Positions 8,629 through 16,175 of a stretch of 36,581 nt of DNA are shown here, one piece after another. Within the stretch, counting starts at the first letter, position 1. Every line of letters starts with the position of its first letter. The translations under genes and the position numbers were made by a program. Under the pieces are notes generated by a model, which was given only the letters and a program-made list of their open reading frames with translations, was not told the DNA's origin and did not search any database. The DNA comes from Clostridiales bacterium (lineage in GTDB: Bacteria; Bacillota; Clostridia; Oscillospirales; Butyricicoccaceae): contig JALFIV010000042.1 in assembly GCA_022775385.1 (NCBI GenBank), positions 1 to 36,581 on the forward strand. The letters are read 5' to 3'.

Positions 8629-10119
8629 TCAGATCGTTATTTTCCGGTTTTCCTTGTGCAGAATCCGCTGTACCGCGAACTTGCCGACAATCGCCGCACT
8701 CGGCAGACCGCCCGGCGGGCTGAGCCACTGACCGGCGAGCACGATGTTGTCCAGTCCCTCCACATACGGGGACGGACTCTCCTTTCTGCTCTGTTTGGTC
8801 GGCATATACGCCTGATTGTAGCCCTTGTACGCGTTGCACCACCGCTCGTACGTCACCGGCGTCCAGCAGTCGAGCAGTCGGAGCTTGTTCTCGTAAATCG
8901 GGAACCGCCGCTCGATCTTCTTCATCAGGCGGACCGCCAGCGCAAATTTCGCCTCGCGGTACACCTCCGGACGCTGGGACAGGGTTTTCCAGAAGTCATA
9001 GCCCGCCTCCTGCATCGGAAACAGCACCTGCACAATCTGCCTGCCCTCCGGCGCGAACGACGGCTCGTAGGCGTAGCTCTTGACCGTGATGCGGTCGGCC
9101 ATCCACGGCGCGTCCTCCATGTACGGCGCCTCCATCATGATCTCGGTCTCGATCGCGTTGGTCTCCATCTCGACCGCGTACGCCGCCTGAAACATGCCGT
9201 AGACCGGATACGCCTCGCGCTTCTCGTAAAACTCCTTCATGACCGGATCGAGATACTGCGTCCCGAGCAGGGTCTGATAGGTGAAGTTCAGATCGCACGC
9301 CGGCACGATGTAGTCCGCCCCGACCGTCGTTCCGTCCTCGAGCAGGACGCCCGACGCGCGACCTTCGCCGGTCACAATCTTCCGAACCGGACAGCCGCAG
9401 TACAGCGCGCCGCCCAGACCGGTGAACGTCTCTGCCATGCGCAGTGCCATCGCACGCGAGCCGCCGCGCGGCAGTCCGCCGTCCCCCGCGATGAAGTTGC
9501 CGTACGCCAGCGCAAACGAGGACGCAGTGGAGTCCTTCGTGCAGAAGTCCGAGAGCATACACCGGATGAGCGGATGGCGGAATTTCTCCATCAGATCGCC
9601 GGTGTCCATCCCGTTGTAGTGCTGGAACAGCTTGATCGCCGCGCGGGAGGTCAGCGCGAGTTTGGTTAAATCCAGCGGCTTCATCAGCTCGGGCGGCTTG
9701 TCCGCCGGAATCTCCACCTTCATCGCAAGTTTGCACATGTTGATCAGGTCGTTGATCTCACCGGCATCCTCCGGCGACAGCTTGAGCAGTTCCTTCCGCG
9801 TCCGCTCGATGTCCTTCCACAGCGTGATGTGCTCCCCGCCCAGCTCCGAGCGGTACATGCTGCCGAGCGGCACCAGCTTGGTCGTGTCGTCGATCGCACC
9901 GACCGTGCGCCAGATTCGGTTCAGCGAACTTGTTCCGCTGCATCCCATCATCCAGTGGATGCAGTTGTCGATGTGATATCCCTTCCGGTCCCATCCGGTG
10001 CACTCGCCGCCCGGAACCGCGTTTTTCTCATAAATCGCAACATCAAAGCCCTGTTTCCTCGCGTAAATTCCCGCCGTCAGGCCGGATATTCCCGCGCCGA
10101 TCACCACAATTTTCTTCAA
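8629..10119 (-). CDS. FAD-dependent oxidoreductase, phytoene desaturase (CrtI)-like
   Basis: 496-residue flavoprotein. The N-terminus KKIVVIGAGISGLTAGIYARKQG has the FAD-binding GxGxxG at residues 8-13, followed by EKNAVPGGECTGWDRKGYHID. The C-terminus GLDNIVLAGQWLSPPGGLPSAA is the second FAD-contact motif of the CrtI/COG1233 group. Such proteins include carotenoid desaturases, all-trans-retinol saturases and many uncharacterised gut-bacterial enzymes. No carotenoid genes lie nearby, so the substrate is unknown. I place the start at the TTG at 10119 because GGAGGT (10126-10131) lies 6 bases upstream. An in-frame ATG 39 bases further up overlaps the terminator T-run of the preceding gene and lacks such a site. 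Confidence 0.83.
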   Translation of the reverse strand: MKKIVVIGAGISGLTAGIYARKQGFDVAIYEKNAVPGGECTGWDRKGYHIDNCIHWMMGCSGTSSLNRIWRTVGAIDDTTKLVPLGSMYRSELGGEHITLWKDIERTRKELLKLSPEDAGEINDLINMCKLAMKVEIPADKPPELMKPLDLTKLALTSRAAIKLFQHYNGMDTGDLMEKFRHPLIRCMLSDFCTKDSTASSFALAYGNFIAGDGGLPRGGSRAMALRMAETFTGLGGALYCGCPVRKIVTGEGRASGVLLEDGTTVGADYIVPACDLNFTYQTLLGTQYLDPVMKEFYEKREAYPVYGMFQAAYAVEMETNAIETEIMMEAPYMEDAPWMADRITVKSYAYEPSFAPEGRQIVQVLFPMQEAGYDFWKTLSQRPEVYREAKFALAVRLMKKIERRFPIYENKLRLLDCWTPVTYERWCNAYKGYNQAYMPTKQSRKESPSPYVEGLDNIVLAGQWLSPPGGLPSAAIVGKFAVQRILHKENRKITI

Positions 10120-10136
10120 ACCGGCACCTCCATTCC

Positions 10137-10181
10137 CAAAAAACACCGCAGTTTCCACCCCGCATGGGGATGGAAACTACG
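10137..10181 (-). terminator. intrinsic terminator of the adenylating-enzyme gene
   Basis: Minus-strand hairpin with arms around GTTTCCATCCCC and GGGGTGGAAAC, extended by CCG/CGG with one mismatch, then TGTTTTTT. It sits between the adenylating enzyme and the oxidoreductase. Confidence 0.85.
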
Positions 10182-10197
10182 GTTCGGTTTCGTCTTG

Positions 10198-11643
10198 TTA
10201 CAGCTTCGCCAGCTGCTCGCGGTCGAGCTTGCCCTTGTCGTTCATCGGCATGGAATCCAGAATGCGTACAACGCCCGGAATCATGTACTGCGGCAGATAC
10301 TGACGCGCCGCCATGCGGATCTGACCCGGTGTCATCTGCTTTTCCTTGTCCAGCGTGACATAGGCGACCAGATGGCCGTACTGTACGATGACGCCGCAGG
10401 CGATGACGCCGTCGATGCGGCAGATGTTGATCTCCACGTCGCTGGACTCCAGACGATAGCCGCCGACCTTGACCTGCGAGTCCTTGCGCGCGATCCAGTA
10501 CAGCTTGCCGTCGCGCACGACGCCGATGTCTCCGGTGCGGTAGGCGCGCTTGCCGCCGATCTCACAGAATCCGCCGGTCGCGCCGTCGGTGTAGCCCGCC
10601 GTGACGCTCGGTCCGATCAGGACGATCTCGCCCTCGTTTTCGTCCTCGAGCACCGTGTCGCCCTTCGGATCCATCACGACGATCTCGGTCGCGCTCTTGT
10701 CCATCTCGCCGATCGGAATCGGTGCGTCGCACATCTCCGGCGTGATGACGCAGGAGCTGACGTTGCAGGTCGCCTCGGTCGGACCGTAGGCGTTGATGAT
10801 CGTGATGTTCGGGAAGCGCTCATGCAGCGACTTCGGGGTCACGCGGTGCAGTGCCTCGCCCATCAGATAGATGACCTCGAGCGCCGGCATCAGCTCGGCG
10901 TTGAAGTTCTTGCGCTCCAGACAGTACTCCGCGACCGACGGGGTGGTCACGATGGCGTGCGGATTGACGGTCTGGAAGTGGCGGAACAGCGTGCCGTGAT
11001 CCTCCTTGAGCTCCTGCTCGGTCATGATCAGCGTATGTCCGTGGGTCAGCGCATAGTAGACATCCACCATCGAGTGGTCGATGGACAGCATGGACATGTT
11101 GAGCACGCGCGCCGGTGTGACGGAGAGCGTGAACGTCGTGTCCACCCAGTTGATAAAGTTGTTCAGGTTGTCGCGCGTCGCCTCGATGCCGCGCGGGATG
11201 CCGGACGCACCGGAGGTGAAGATCACATACGCCAGCTTGCCGCCGTCGATGGTCTCCGGAAGCTCCACCGGCTTTTCCGGCGGGTTCTGGGACAGCTTTT
11301 TGATGTTCTCCTTCGGGATCTTGTTGGATCCGGAGAATCCGCGTCCGATGGAACACAGAACCATGTCCGCGCCCGAAGCGTTGGCGATATCCACCAGACG
11401 GTCGTGCGGCAGACCGGTGCTGACCGGGATATAGGTGACGCCCGCGCGCAGGCACGCGATGAATGCGACCAGCATCATGCATTCCTTGTGTCCGTATACC
11501 AGTACGCGCTTGGCCTCGCGCGAAATCAATTCCTTCGCCAGATTTTCACTCCTCTTGTACAGTTCCCCGTACGTCATGGTCTCGCGCTGGGAACGGCAGG
11601 CAATCTGCGATTCCGGGTGTGTGAAAATAGAAGAAATGTCCAT
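10198..11643 (-). CDS. DltA-like AMP-forming adenylating enzyme, stand-alone
   Basis: 481-residue member of the ANL superfamily, closest in style to D-alanine--carrier-protein ligase (DltA) or a single NRPS adenylation domain. Core motifs: A3 YVIFTSGASGIPRG (139-152), A5 NAYGPTEAT, A7 YRTGDIGV, A8 ARKDSQVKVGGYRLE, and A10 with the catalytic lysine in MNDKGKLDRE (K472). The P-loop departs from the usual TSGTTGxPKG: A replaces T, and R replaces K. No carrier protein, DltB, DltD or condensation domain is next to it, so D-alanylation of teichoic acid is only one possibility. GAGGAGGAG lies 8 bases before the ATG. It is a single-gene unit with its own promoter and terminator. Confidence 0.8.
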   Translation of the reverse strand: MDISSIFTHPESQIACRSQRETMTYGELYKRSENLAKELISREAKRVLVYGHKECMMLVAFIACLRAGVTYIPVSTGLPHDRLVDIANASGADMVLCSIGRGFSGSNKIPKENIKKLSQNPPEKPVELPETIDGGKLAYVIFTSGASGIPRGIEATRDNLNNFINWVDTTFTLSVTPARVLNMSMLSIDHSMVDVYYALTHGHTLIMTEQELKEDHGTLFRHFQTVNPHAIVTTPSVAEYCLERKNFNAELMPALEVIYLMGEALHRVTPKSLHERFPNITIINAYGPTEATCNVSSCVITPEMCDAPIPIGEMDKSATEIVVMDPKGDTVLEDENEGEIVLIGPSVTAGYTDGATGGFCEIGGKRAYRTGDIGVVRDGKLYWIARKDSQVKVGGYRLESSDVEINICRIDGVIACGVIVQYGHLVAYVTLDKEKQMTPGQIRMAARQYLPQYMIPGVVRILDSMPMNDKGKLDREQLAKL

Positions 11644-11714
11644 AACTCTTACTCCTCCTCAAACTCCATCGTATGATCATGGTATTTCAACCGTATTTGT
11701 TACTTTGTTCTTCA

Positions 11715-11743
11715 AATATACCATAAATCAACGGCTGAATCAA
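11715..11743 (-). promoter_or_regulatory. sigma-A promoter of the adenylating enzyme
   Basis: Minus strand TTGATT (11738-11743), 17 bases, TATATT (11715-11720). It lies 71 bases upstream of the start codon, divergent from the metK promoter. Confidence 0.7.
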
Positions 11744-11791
11744 TTAATTTTTGTACAATATTGAAATATTGTTAATTCTTCGGCTTTTTCC

Positions 11792-11820
11792 TTGACAGTT
11801 GCCCAAAAAAGAATTATCAT
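11792..11820 (+). promoter_or_regulatory. sigma-A promoter of metK
   Basis: TTGACA (11792-11797), 17 bases, TATCAT (11815-11820). It is placed just before the S-box aptamer. Confidence 0.8.
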
Positions 11821-11838
11821 ATTACCAATAATTCAATA

Positions 11839-11936
11839 CCCTTATCAAGAGCGGTGGAGGGAGCGGCCCTATGAAACCCGGCAACCTGCAGATGCAAGGT
11901 GCCAATTCCGACGGTGTACAGAATCGAGAGATGAGG
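11839..11936 (+). promoter_or_regulatory. SAM-I (S-box) riboswitch aptamer
   Basis: Binds S-adenosylmethionine in the nascent mRNA. The P1 stem pairs CCTTATC (11839-11845) with GATGAGG (11930-11936). Between them stand the S-box hallmarks AAGAGCGGTGGAGGGAGCGGCCC, with GAAACCCGGCAACC and GGTGCCAATTCC in the right order. Together with the terminator that follows, it should switch metK off when SAM is plentiful. This is a well-known arrangement in Firmicutes. Confidence 0.95.
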
Positions 11937-11943
11937 TTTGTTT

Positions 11944-11975
11944 CGCGCTCTGTCCATCGGGACGGGCGTTTTTTT
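11944..11975 (+). terminator. expression-platform terminator of the SAM-I riboswitch
   Basis: Hairpin of CGCTCTGTCC and GGACGGGCG around an ATCG loop (G-U pairs and one bulge), then seven T. It lies between the aptamer and metK and is the likely OFF-state attenuator. Confidence 0.85.
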
Positions 11976-12021
11976 ATTGCATACCGCACCGCTCACCAAG
12001 GCAAGAAAGAGAGGAACTGAT

Positions 12022-13203
12022 ATGGCTAAATACTTATTTACTTCCGAATCCGTTACGGAAGGTCATCCGGACAAAATCTGCGATCAGATTTCGGATGCCA
12101 TCCTTGATACCATTCTTGCGCAGGACCCGAACGCCCGCGTCGCCTGCGAGACAACCGTGACCACCGGTCTGGTCTCGGTCATGGGCGAAATCTCCACCAC
12201 CGCGTCCTTCGACATCGCGGAGGTTGCCCGCGGCGTCGTCCGCGACATCGGCTACGACCGCGCCAAGTACGGCTTTGACTGCGACACCTGCGCGGTCATC
12301 ACCTCGCTGGACAAGCAGTCCCCCGACATCGCGATGGGTGTCGACTGCGCGCTCGAGACCCGCGGCGACGGTCAGGACGAGCTGGACGTCGGCGCCGGCG
12401 ACCAGGGCATGATGTTCGGCTACGCCTGCGACGAGACGCCGGAGCTCATGCCGCTCCCGATCTCCCTCGCACAGAAGATGGCGCGCCGCCTCGCCGAGGT
12501 CCGCAAGAACGGCACCCACACCTACCTCCGTCCGGACGGCAAGACCCAGGTCACCGTCGAGTACGACGCGGACGACAAGCCGATCCATATCGACACGGTC
12601 GTCCTGTCCACCCAGCACGAGCCGACCGTCTCGCTCGAGCAGATCCGTCACGACATGATCGAGGACGTCATCAAGCCGACCCTGCCGTTCGACCTGTTCG
12701 ACGAGAACACCCGCATCTTTGTCAACCCGACCGGACGCTTTGTCGTCGGCGGTCCGCAGGGCGACTCCGGTCTGACCGGACGCAAGATCATCGTCGACAC
12801 CTACGGCGGCTCCGCTCCGCACGGCGGCGGCGCATTCTCCGGCAAGGATCCGACCAAGGTCGACCGCTCCGCGGCCTACGCGGCGCGCTACATCGCCAAG
12901 AACATCGTCGCGGCGAAGCTCGCCACCAAGTGCCAGATTCAGCTCGCCTACGCCATCGGCGTGGCACAGCCGGTTTCCATCCGCGTCGACACCTTCGGCA
13001 CGGGCACCGTCTCCGACGACAAGCTGTCGGATGCCGTCTCCCAGGTCTTTGACCTGCGTCCGAGCGCGATCATCCGCGACCTCGGCCTGCGTAAGCCGAT
13101 CTACCGCCAGCTCGCGGCGTACGGCCACATGGGACGCGAGGATCTGGGCGTTTCGTGGGAGAAAACCGACCGTGTTGACGCTCTGCTCGCCGCTGTAAAG
13201 TAA
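12022..13203 (+). CDS. metK: S-adenosylmethionine synthetase
   Basis: Makes SAM from methionine and ATP in the cytoplasm. 393 residues, the normal length. The start [25 protein letters not shown] is diagnostic. The active-site signatures [12 protein letters not shown] and [16 protein letters not shown] are both present, with the C-terminal [22 protein letters not shown] region. The ATG at 12022 follows AGAGGAAC. An in-frame extension upstream would translate the riboswitch terminator and is rejected. Regulated by the SAM-I riboswitch directly upstream. It is a single-gene unit. The GC-ending codons make a 417-residue antisense frame that is not a gene. Confidence 0.98.
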   Translation: MAKYLFTSESVTEGHPDKICDQISDAILDTILAQDPNARVACETTVTTGLVSVMGEISTTASFDIAEVARGVVRDIGYDRAKYGFDCDTCAVITSLDKQSPDIAMGVDCALETRGDGQDELDVGAGDQGMMFGYACDETPELMPLPISLAQKMARRLAEVRKNGTHTYLRPDGKTQVTVEYDADDKPIHIDTVVLSTQHEPTVSLEQIRHDMIEDVIKPTLPFDLFDENTRIFVNPTGRFVVGGPQGDSGLTGRKIIVDTYGGSAPHGGGAFSGKDPTKVDRSAAYAARYIAKNIVAAKLATKCQIQLAYAIGVAQPVSIRVDTFGTGTVSDDKLSDAVSQVFDLRPSAIIRDLGLRKPIYRQLAAYGHMGREDLGVSWEKTDRVDALLAAVK

Positions 13204-13242
13204 TCTGTCTTTACACCGAGTCAAACACATAACAACAGACCG

Positions 13243-13278
13243 CGCCGGAATGCCGGGCATCCGCCCCGTGTTCCGGCG
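13243..13278 (+). terminator. probable metK terminator
   Basis: CGCCGGAA (13243-13250) pairs with TTCCGGCG (13271-13278), followed by TTTCTG. The stem is strong but the T-run is short. The remaining bases of this 311-base gap, up to the helicase promoter at 13388, show no gene. Confidence 0.55.
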
Positions 13279-13387
13279 TTTCTGCATATCCGACAGGTTT
13301 TGCGCACATTTCCCCCAAGAATTCCCATTGTTCCGGGGTGCAAACTGTCCAATTCAGCATTTTTTCTGCCCGTTCGGTTGATTTTGA

Positions 13388-13416
13388 TTGACGTTGCGGA
13401 AGAAAGAAGCTATACT
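13388..13416 (+). promoter_or_regulatory. sigma-A promoter of the DEAD-box helicase
   Basis: TTGACG (13388-13393), 17 bases, TATACT (13411-13416). The predicted transcription start is near 13423. Confidence 0.75.
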
Positions 13417-13419
13417 GAT

Positions 13420-13449
13420 ACGGACGGGCATTCTCGGTCCGTCTTTTTT
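13420..13449 (+). promoter_or_regulatory. terminator-like hairpin at the helicase transcription start
   Basis: ACGGAC (13420-13425) pairs with GTCCGT (13437-13442), with inner GGG/CTC pairing, then C and six T. It looks like an intrinsic terminator but overlaps the predicted transcription start, about 65 bases before the start codon. It may be a 5'-end stabiliser or attenuator rather than the end of metK. Confidence 0.45.
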
Positions 13450-13514
13450 CATGAAGGTATCCGCCGGCGCACAGCCGCGCGGCTCTGATAGAATCACGAT
13501 AGGAGGAACCCTTT

Positions 13515-15377
13515 TTGTCAGAAGCAACTACACCGGTCACCTTTGACCAGTTATCCCTCTCCGACGGCGTGCTCCGCGCCCTGCGCGAGGCCGGCTTTGC
13601 CGCACCGACGGAGATTCAGGCGCAGGCAATTCCCGCCGTCCTCTCCGGACACGATGTCATCGGCCGGTCGCACACCGGCACCGGAAAGACCATGGCGTTC
13701 GGCATTCCCGCCGTCGAGACCTGCCTCAAGCACCCGGATTCCAAAAACACACAGGTACTCGTCCTCTGTCCGACGCGCGAGCTGGCGATGCAGGTCTGCG
13801 ATGAGATCCGCCGCCTGACTCGCTACACCGAGGGTGTGCGCACGGTCTGTGTCTACGGCGGACAGCCGATTCAGAACCAGATTCCGCGCCTGCGCCGCGG
13901 CGCCGAGATTGTCATCGGCACCCCCGGCCGCGTGATGGACCACATCCACCGCCATACGCTCCGTCTGGACGATCTCTCGATGGTCGTGCTCGACGAGGCG
14001 GACGAGATGCTCGACATGGGCTTCCGCGAGGACATCGAGAGCATCCTCACCTTTGTCCCCGGAGACCATCAGACCCTGCTGTTCTCGGCGACCATGCCGC
14101 AGGCGATTCTCGACATCACGAGTCAGTTCCAGACCGATCCGGTCATGATCGAGACCGCCTCCGGCGACACCCGCACAATTGACACCATACGTCAGTATTA
14201 CTATGAGGTTCCGCTCGGCAAAAAGAGCGACGCACTCGGCCTGCTCCTGCACACGCATGAGCCCAAGCTCGCGCTCATCTTCTGCAACACCAAAAAGATG
14301 GTCGAGGAGCTGGGATGCTACCTCACCGAGCACGGCTTCCACTGCTCCTGCCTGCACGGCGACCTCAAGCAGGAGGCGCGCACGGCGGTCATGAACGCGT
14401 TCAAGTCCGGACGCACTCCGCTGCTCATCGCCACCGATGTCGCCGCGCGCGGCATTGACGTCGACGATGTCGATGCGGTCTACAACTACGACATCCCGCA
14501 GGACTACGAGTTCTATATCCACCGCATCGGACGAACCGGCAGAGCCGGAAAAGAGGGCGTGTCGTATACGCTCGCCGCAGGGCGCCGTCAGGTCGGCCAG
14601 CTGCGCGACATCTCCCGCTTCACGGGTGCGAAGATCGAGCGCCTGTCCCTGCCGGACATTCAGGACATCGCCCAGAAAAAGCGCGACCAGCTGCTCGAAC
14701 AGCTGCGCACCCAGCTGGAACAGAAGGACAATCCGGAGAGCGGCGAGCTGATCGTCCGTCTCATGCAGGAGGGTCACAGCGCGGAGCATCTCGCAAACGC
14801 CCTGCTCGAGCTGCTTCTGCGTCAGGAGATGGACAACGTCCCCGAGCTGTATCTGCCCAAGAACAACGGAAAACAGCAGGGCTCCCCGCTTCCGCCCGTG
14901 CCGAGCGGCTATGTCCGCCTGCGCTTCAGCGTCGGACGGTATCAGCGTGTCGCGCCCAACCACCTCATCGCCGCCATCGCCGATGCCACGCGCATCCCGG
15001 GCAAGATGATTCAGAAAATCTACTGCTACGGCGAATACAGCCTCGTCGAGGTGCCGAGCAAGTTCAAAAACCTCGTCATCAAGAAGGTCAACGGCACCAA
15101 GATCGGCGGTCACAAGACGGATGTCCGCGTCTATGAGCCGTCGGACACCAGATCCGCGCCGGAGGAAACCCGTCCGGAGAAAACCGAGGCGCGCAAACCC
15201 AAGCGCGGCGCGGTCAAGCCGGCCAAGTCCTCCAAGCCGTCCCACGGCGTCCGCGGGGAGAAATCCAAGGCTGCACACGCACCGGCCGAGAAAAAGCCGC
15301 GCATCGACAGCCGCCGAAAGGGCGCGCATGCACCCCGCCGTCCGGCAAAGCGCAAGTCCCGCCCGACCTCCCGCTGA
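13515..15377 (+). CDS. DEAD-box RNA helicase with DbpA-type RNA-binding domain
   Basis: 620-residue ATP-dependent RNA helicase (CshA/DeaD/DbpA class), probably for ribosome assembly or mRNA turnover. Motifs in order: Q-motif region PTEIQAQAIP, Walker A TGTGKT (54-59), PTREL, TPGR, DEAD (160-163), SAT (191-193), then CLHGDL, ATDVAARGIDV and HRIGRTGRAG in the second RecA domain. Residues about 468-545 (YVRLRFSVGRYQRV through DVRVYEPS) form the small RRM-like DbpA C-terminal domain. The last 70 residues are a Lys/Arg/Ala/Pro-rich disordered tail, probably RNA binding. The start is a TTG at 13515 with AGGAGG (13501-13506) 8 bases upstream. Single-gene unit with its own promoter and terminator. 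Confidence 0.93.
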   Translation: MSEATTPVTFDQLSLSDGVLRALREAGFAAPTEIQAQAIPAVLSGHDVIGRSHTGTGKTMAFGIPAVETCLKHPDSKNTQVLVLCPTRELAMQVCDEIRRLTRYTEGVRTVCVYGGQPIQNQIPRLRRGAEIVIGTPGRVMDHIHRHTLRLDDLSMVVLDEADEMLDMGFREDIESILTFVPGDHQTLLFSATMPQAILDITSQFQTDPVMIETASGDTRTIDTIRQYYYEVPLGKKSDALGLLLHTHEPKLALIFCNTKKMVEELGCYLTEHGFHCSCLHGDLKQEARTAVMNAFKSGRTPLLIATDVAARGIDVDDVDAVYNYDIPQDYEFYIHRIGRTGRAGKEGVSYTLAAGRRQVGQLRDISRFTGAKIERLSLPDIQDIAQKKRDQLLEQLRTQLEQKDNPESGELIVRLMQEGHSAEHLANALLELLLRQEMDNVPELYLPKNNGKQQGSPLPPVPSGYVRLRFSVGRYQRVAPNHLIAAIADATRIPGKMIQKIYCYGEYSLVEVPSKFKNLVIKKVNGTKIGGHKTDVRVYEPSDTRSAPEETRPEKTEARKPKRGAVKPAKSSKPSHGVRGEKSKAAHAPAEKKPRIDSRRKGAHAPRRPAKRKSRPTSR

Positions 15378-15398
15378 ATATCCGCTTTTCACCATTTT

Positions 15399-15440
15399 CA
15401 CCGGTCTTGTCTTTCAAAAAGGCAGGATCGGTGTCTTTTA
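15399..15440 (+). terminator. intrinsic terminator of the helicase gene
   Basis: A 13-bp stem pairs 15399-15411 with 15421-15433 (three G-U pairs) around a 9-base loop, followed by TCTTTTA. Confidence 0.75.
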
Positions 15441-15450
15441 TTCGATCATT

Positions 15451-15470
15451 CAACTGTTACTGTACAGTTG
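15451..15470. repeat. short inverted repeat upstream of the repeat-protein promoter
   Basis: CAACTGT, 6 bases, ACAGTTG. It lies 37 bases upstream of the -35 box at 15508. It could be a regulator site or a second weak hairpin of the upstream terminator. Confidence 0.35.
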
Positions 15471-15507
15471 TGCGGCTGAAATGTTTGTTTTGTCCCCCTG
15501 TTTCCGC

Positions 15508-15536
15508 TTGTTATTTCGGCGGAAATCCAGTATACT
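15508..15536 (+). promoter_or_regulatory. sigma-A promoter of the repeat-protein/glycosyltransferase pair
   Basis: TTGTTA (15508-15513), 17 bases, TATACT (15531-15536). AAGGAG lies shortly before the ATG at 15573. Confidence 0.7.
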
Positions 15537-15572
15537 TGTTTTATAACATCGCTGAGCAAGGAGTGTCACAAC

Positions 15573-16175
15573 ATGGCGAAACAGGAAAACAAGGTCAAAT
15601 CCATCGCGGAGATGTACTCCGGTATCCATATGGTCAACGGATGCGCTATGGATGCCGCAAGCTATGAGCGCCATAAACAGATGCAGAATACCGCTTCTCC
15701 TGCGCCGTCTCCGATCGTCCAGCCGACCGCGCCCCAGCCTGTCCAGCCATGTGACCCGTTTGAACAGCAGCAGGACTTCCGCGCCATCGCTGCCCGCGCC
15801 TTTGACGAGGACCGCGGTGTCGTCCAGCCGCAGACAACCGCCGCTCCCGCCGTGCAGTACCGCCCGGGCGCCGCGCAGTATGTCACGCGCGCGCATCAGG
15901 TCGTCGTCGAGCCGCAGCCGGAGGTCATCGGCGAGACGGTCATGACGCTGACAGGCTCCGGCTCCTACCGTACCTCCGGTTCCTACCGGCTCACCTCCGG
16001 CTCGGGACGGACTATGTACGAATATGAGTACGAGTATCAGATGTCCTCCGGTTCGTACCTGCTCACCTCCGGCTCCAATGCGGTCTCTAGTGCACCGGTC
16101 TCCGCCTTCCCCGAAGCACCGCATTACACCTCGGATATGCATCTGCTCGGCGGATACGGCATTGATCTAATCTGA
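15573..16175 (+). CDS. Ser/Gly/Tyr-repeat protein of unknown function
   Basis: 200 residues; I do not recognise a family. No signal peptide or membrane segment. Residues 1-40 are ordinary and charged (MAKQENKVKSIAEMYSG). Residues 41-60 are Pro/Ala/Gln-rich (ASPAPSPIVQPTAPQPVQ). Residues 61-120 are mixed. Residues 128-168 are a low-complexity array: GSGSYRTSGSYRLTSGSG, then a tyrosine ladder YEYEYEYQ, then SSGSYLLTSGS. The protein ends LLGGYGIDLI. Its stop codon overlaps the start of the next gene, a putative glycosyltransferase (TGATG), so the two are made together. A reasonable inference is that the Ser/Thr/Tyr-rich repeats are the acceptor for the glycosyltransferase, or that the protein assembles into a fibre or coat. 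Neither is shown by sequence alone. Promoter and AAGGAG ribosome binding site are clear, and codon use matches neighbouring genes. Confidence 0.8.
   Translation: MAKQENKVKSIAEMYSGIHMVNGCAMDAASYERHKQMQNTASPAPSPIVQPTAPQPVQPCDPFEQQQDFRAIAARAFDEDRGVVQPQTTAAPAVQYRPGAAQYVTRAHQVVVEPQPEVIGETVMTLTGSGSYRTSGSYRLTSGSGRTMYEYEYEYQMSSGSYLLTSGSNAVSSAPVSAFPEAPHYTSDMHLLGGYGIDLI
15954..16076 (+). repeat. coding repeat array (GSY/TSGS units)
   Basis: Within the unknown 200-residue protein, units of the type tccggctcctaccg and ctcacctccggctc recur. They encode SGSYR and LTSGS, split by a four-fold Tyr/Glu stretch. The repeats are similar but not identical at DNA level, so selection acts on the protein. Confidence 0.7.

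Noticed and set aside
8516..8842. 108-residue minus-strand frame at the end of the oxidoreductase
   Set aside because: Out of frame within the oxidoreductase C-terminus, whose FAD motif is clear, and it lacks a binding site.
12034..13287. 417-residue minus-strand frame opposite metK
   Set aside because: metK is unmistakable on the plus strand. The antisense frame is a codon-bias shadow.
13551..15401. 616-residue minus-strand frame opposite the helicase
   Set aside because: The helicase has every DEAD-box motif on the plus strand. The mirror frame has none.
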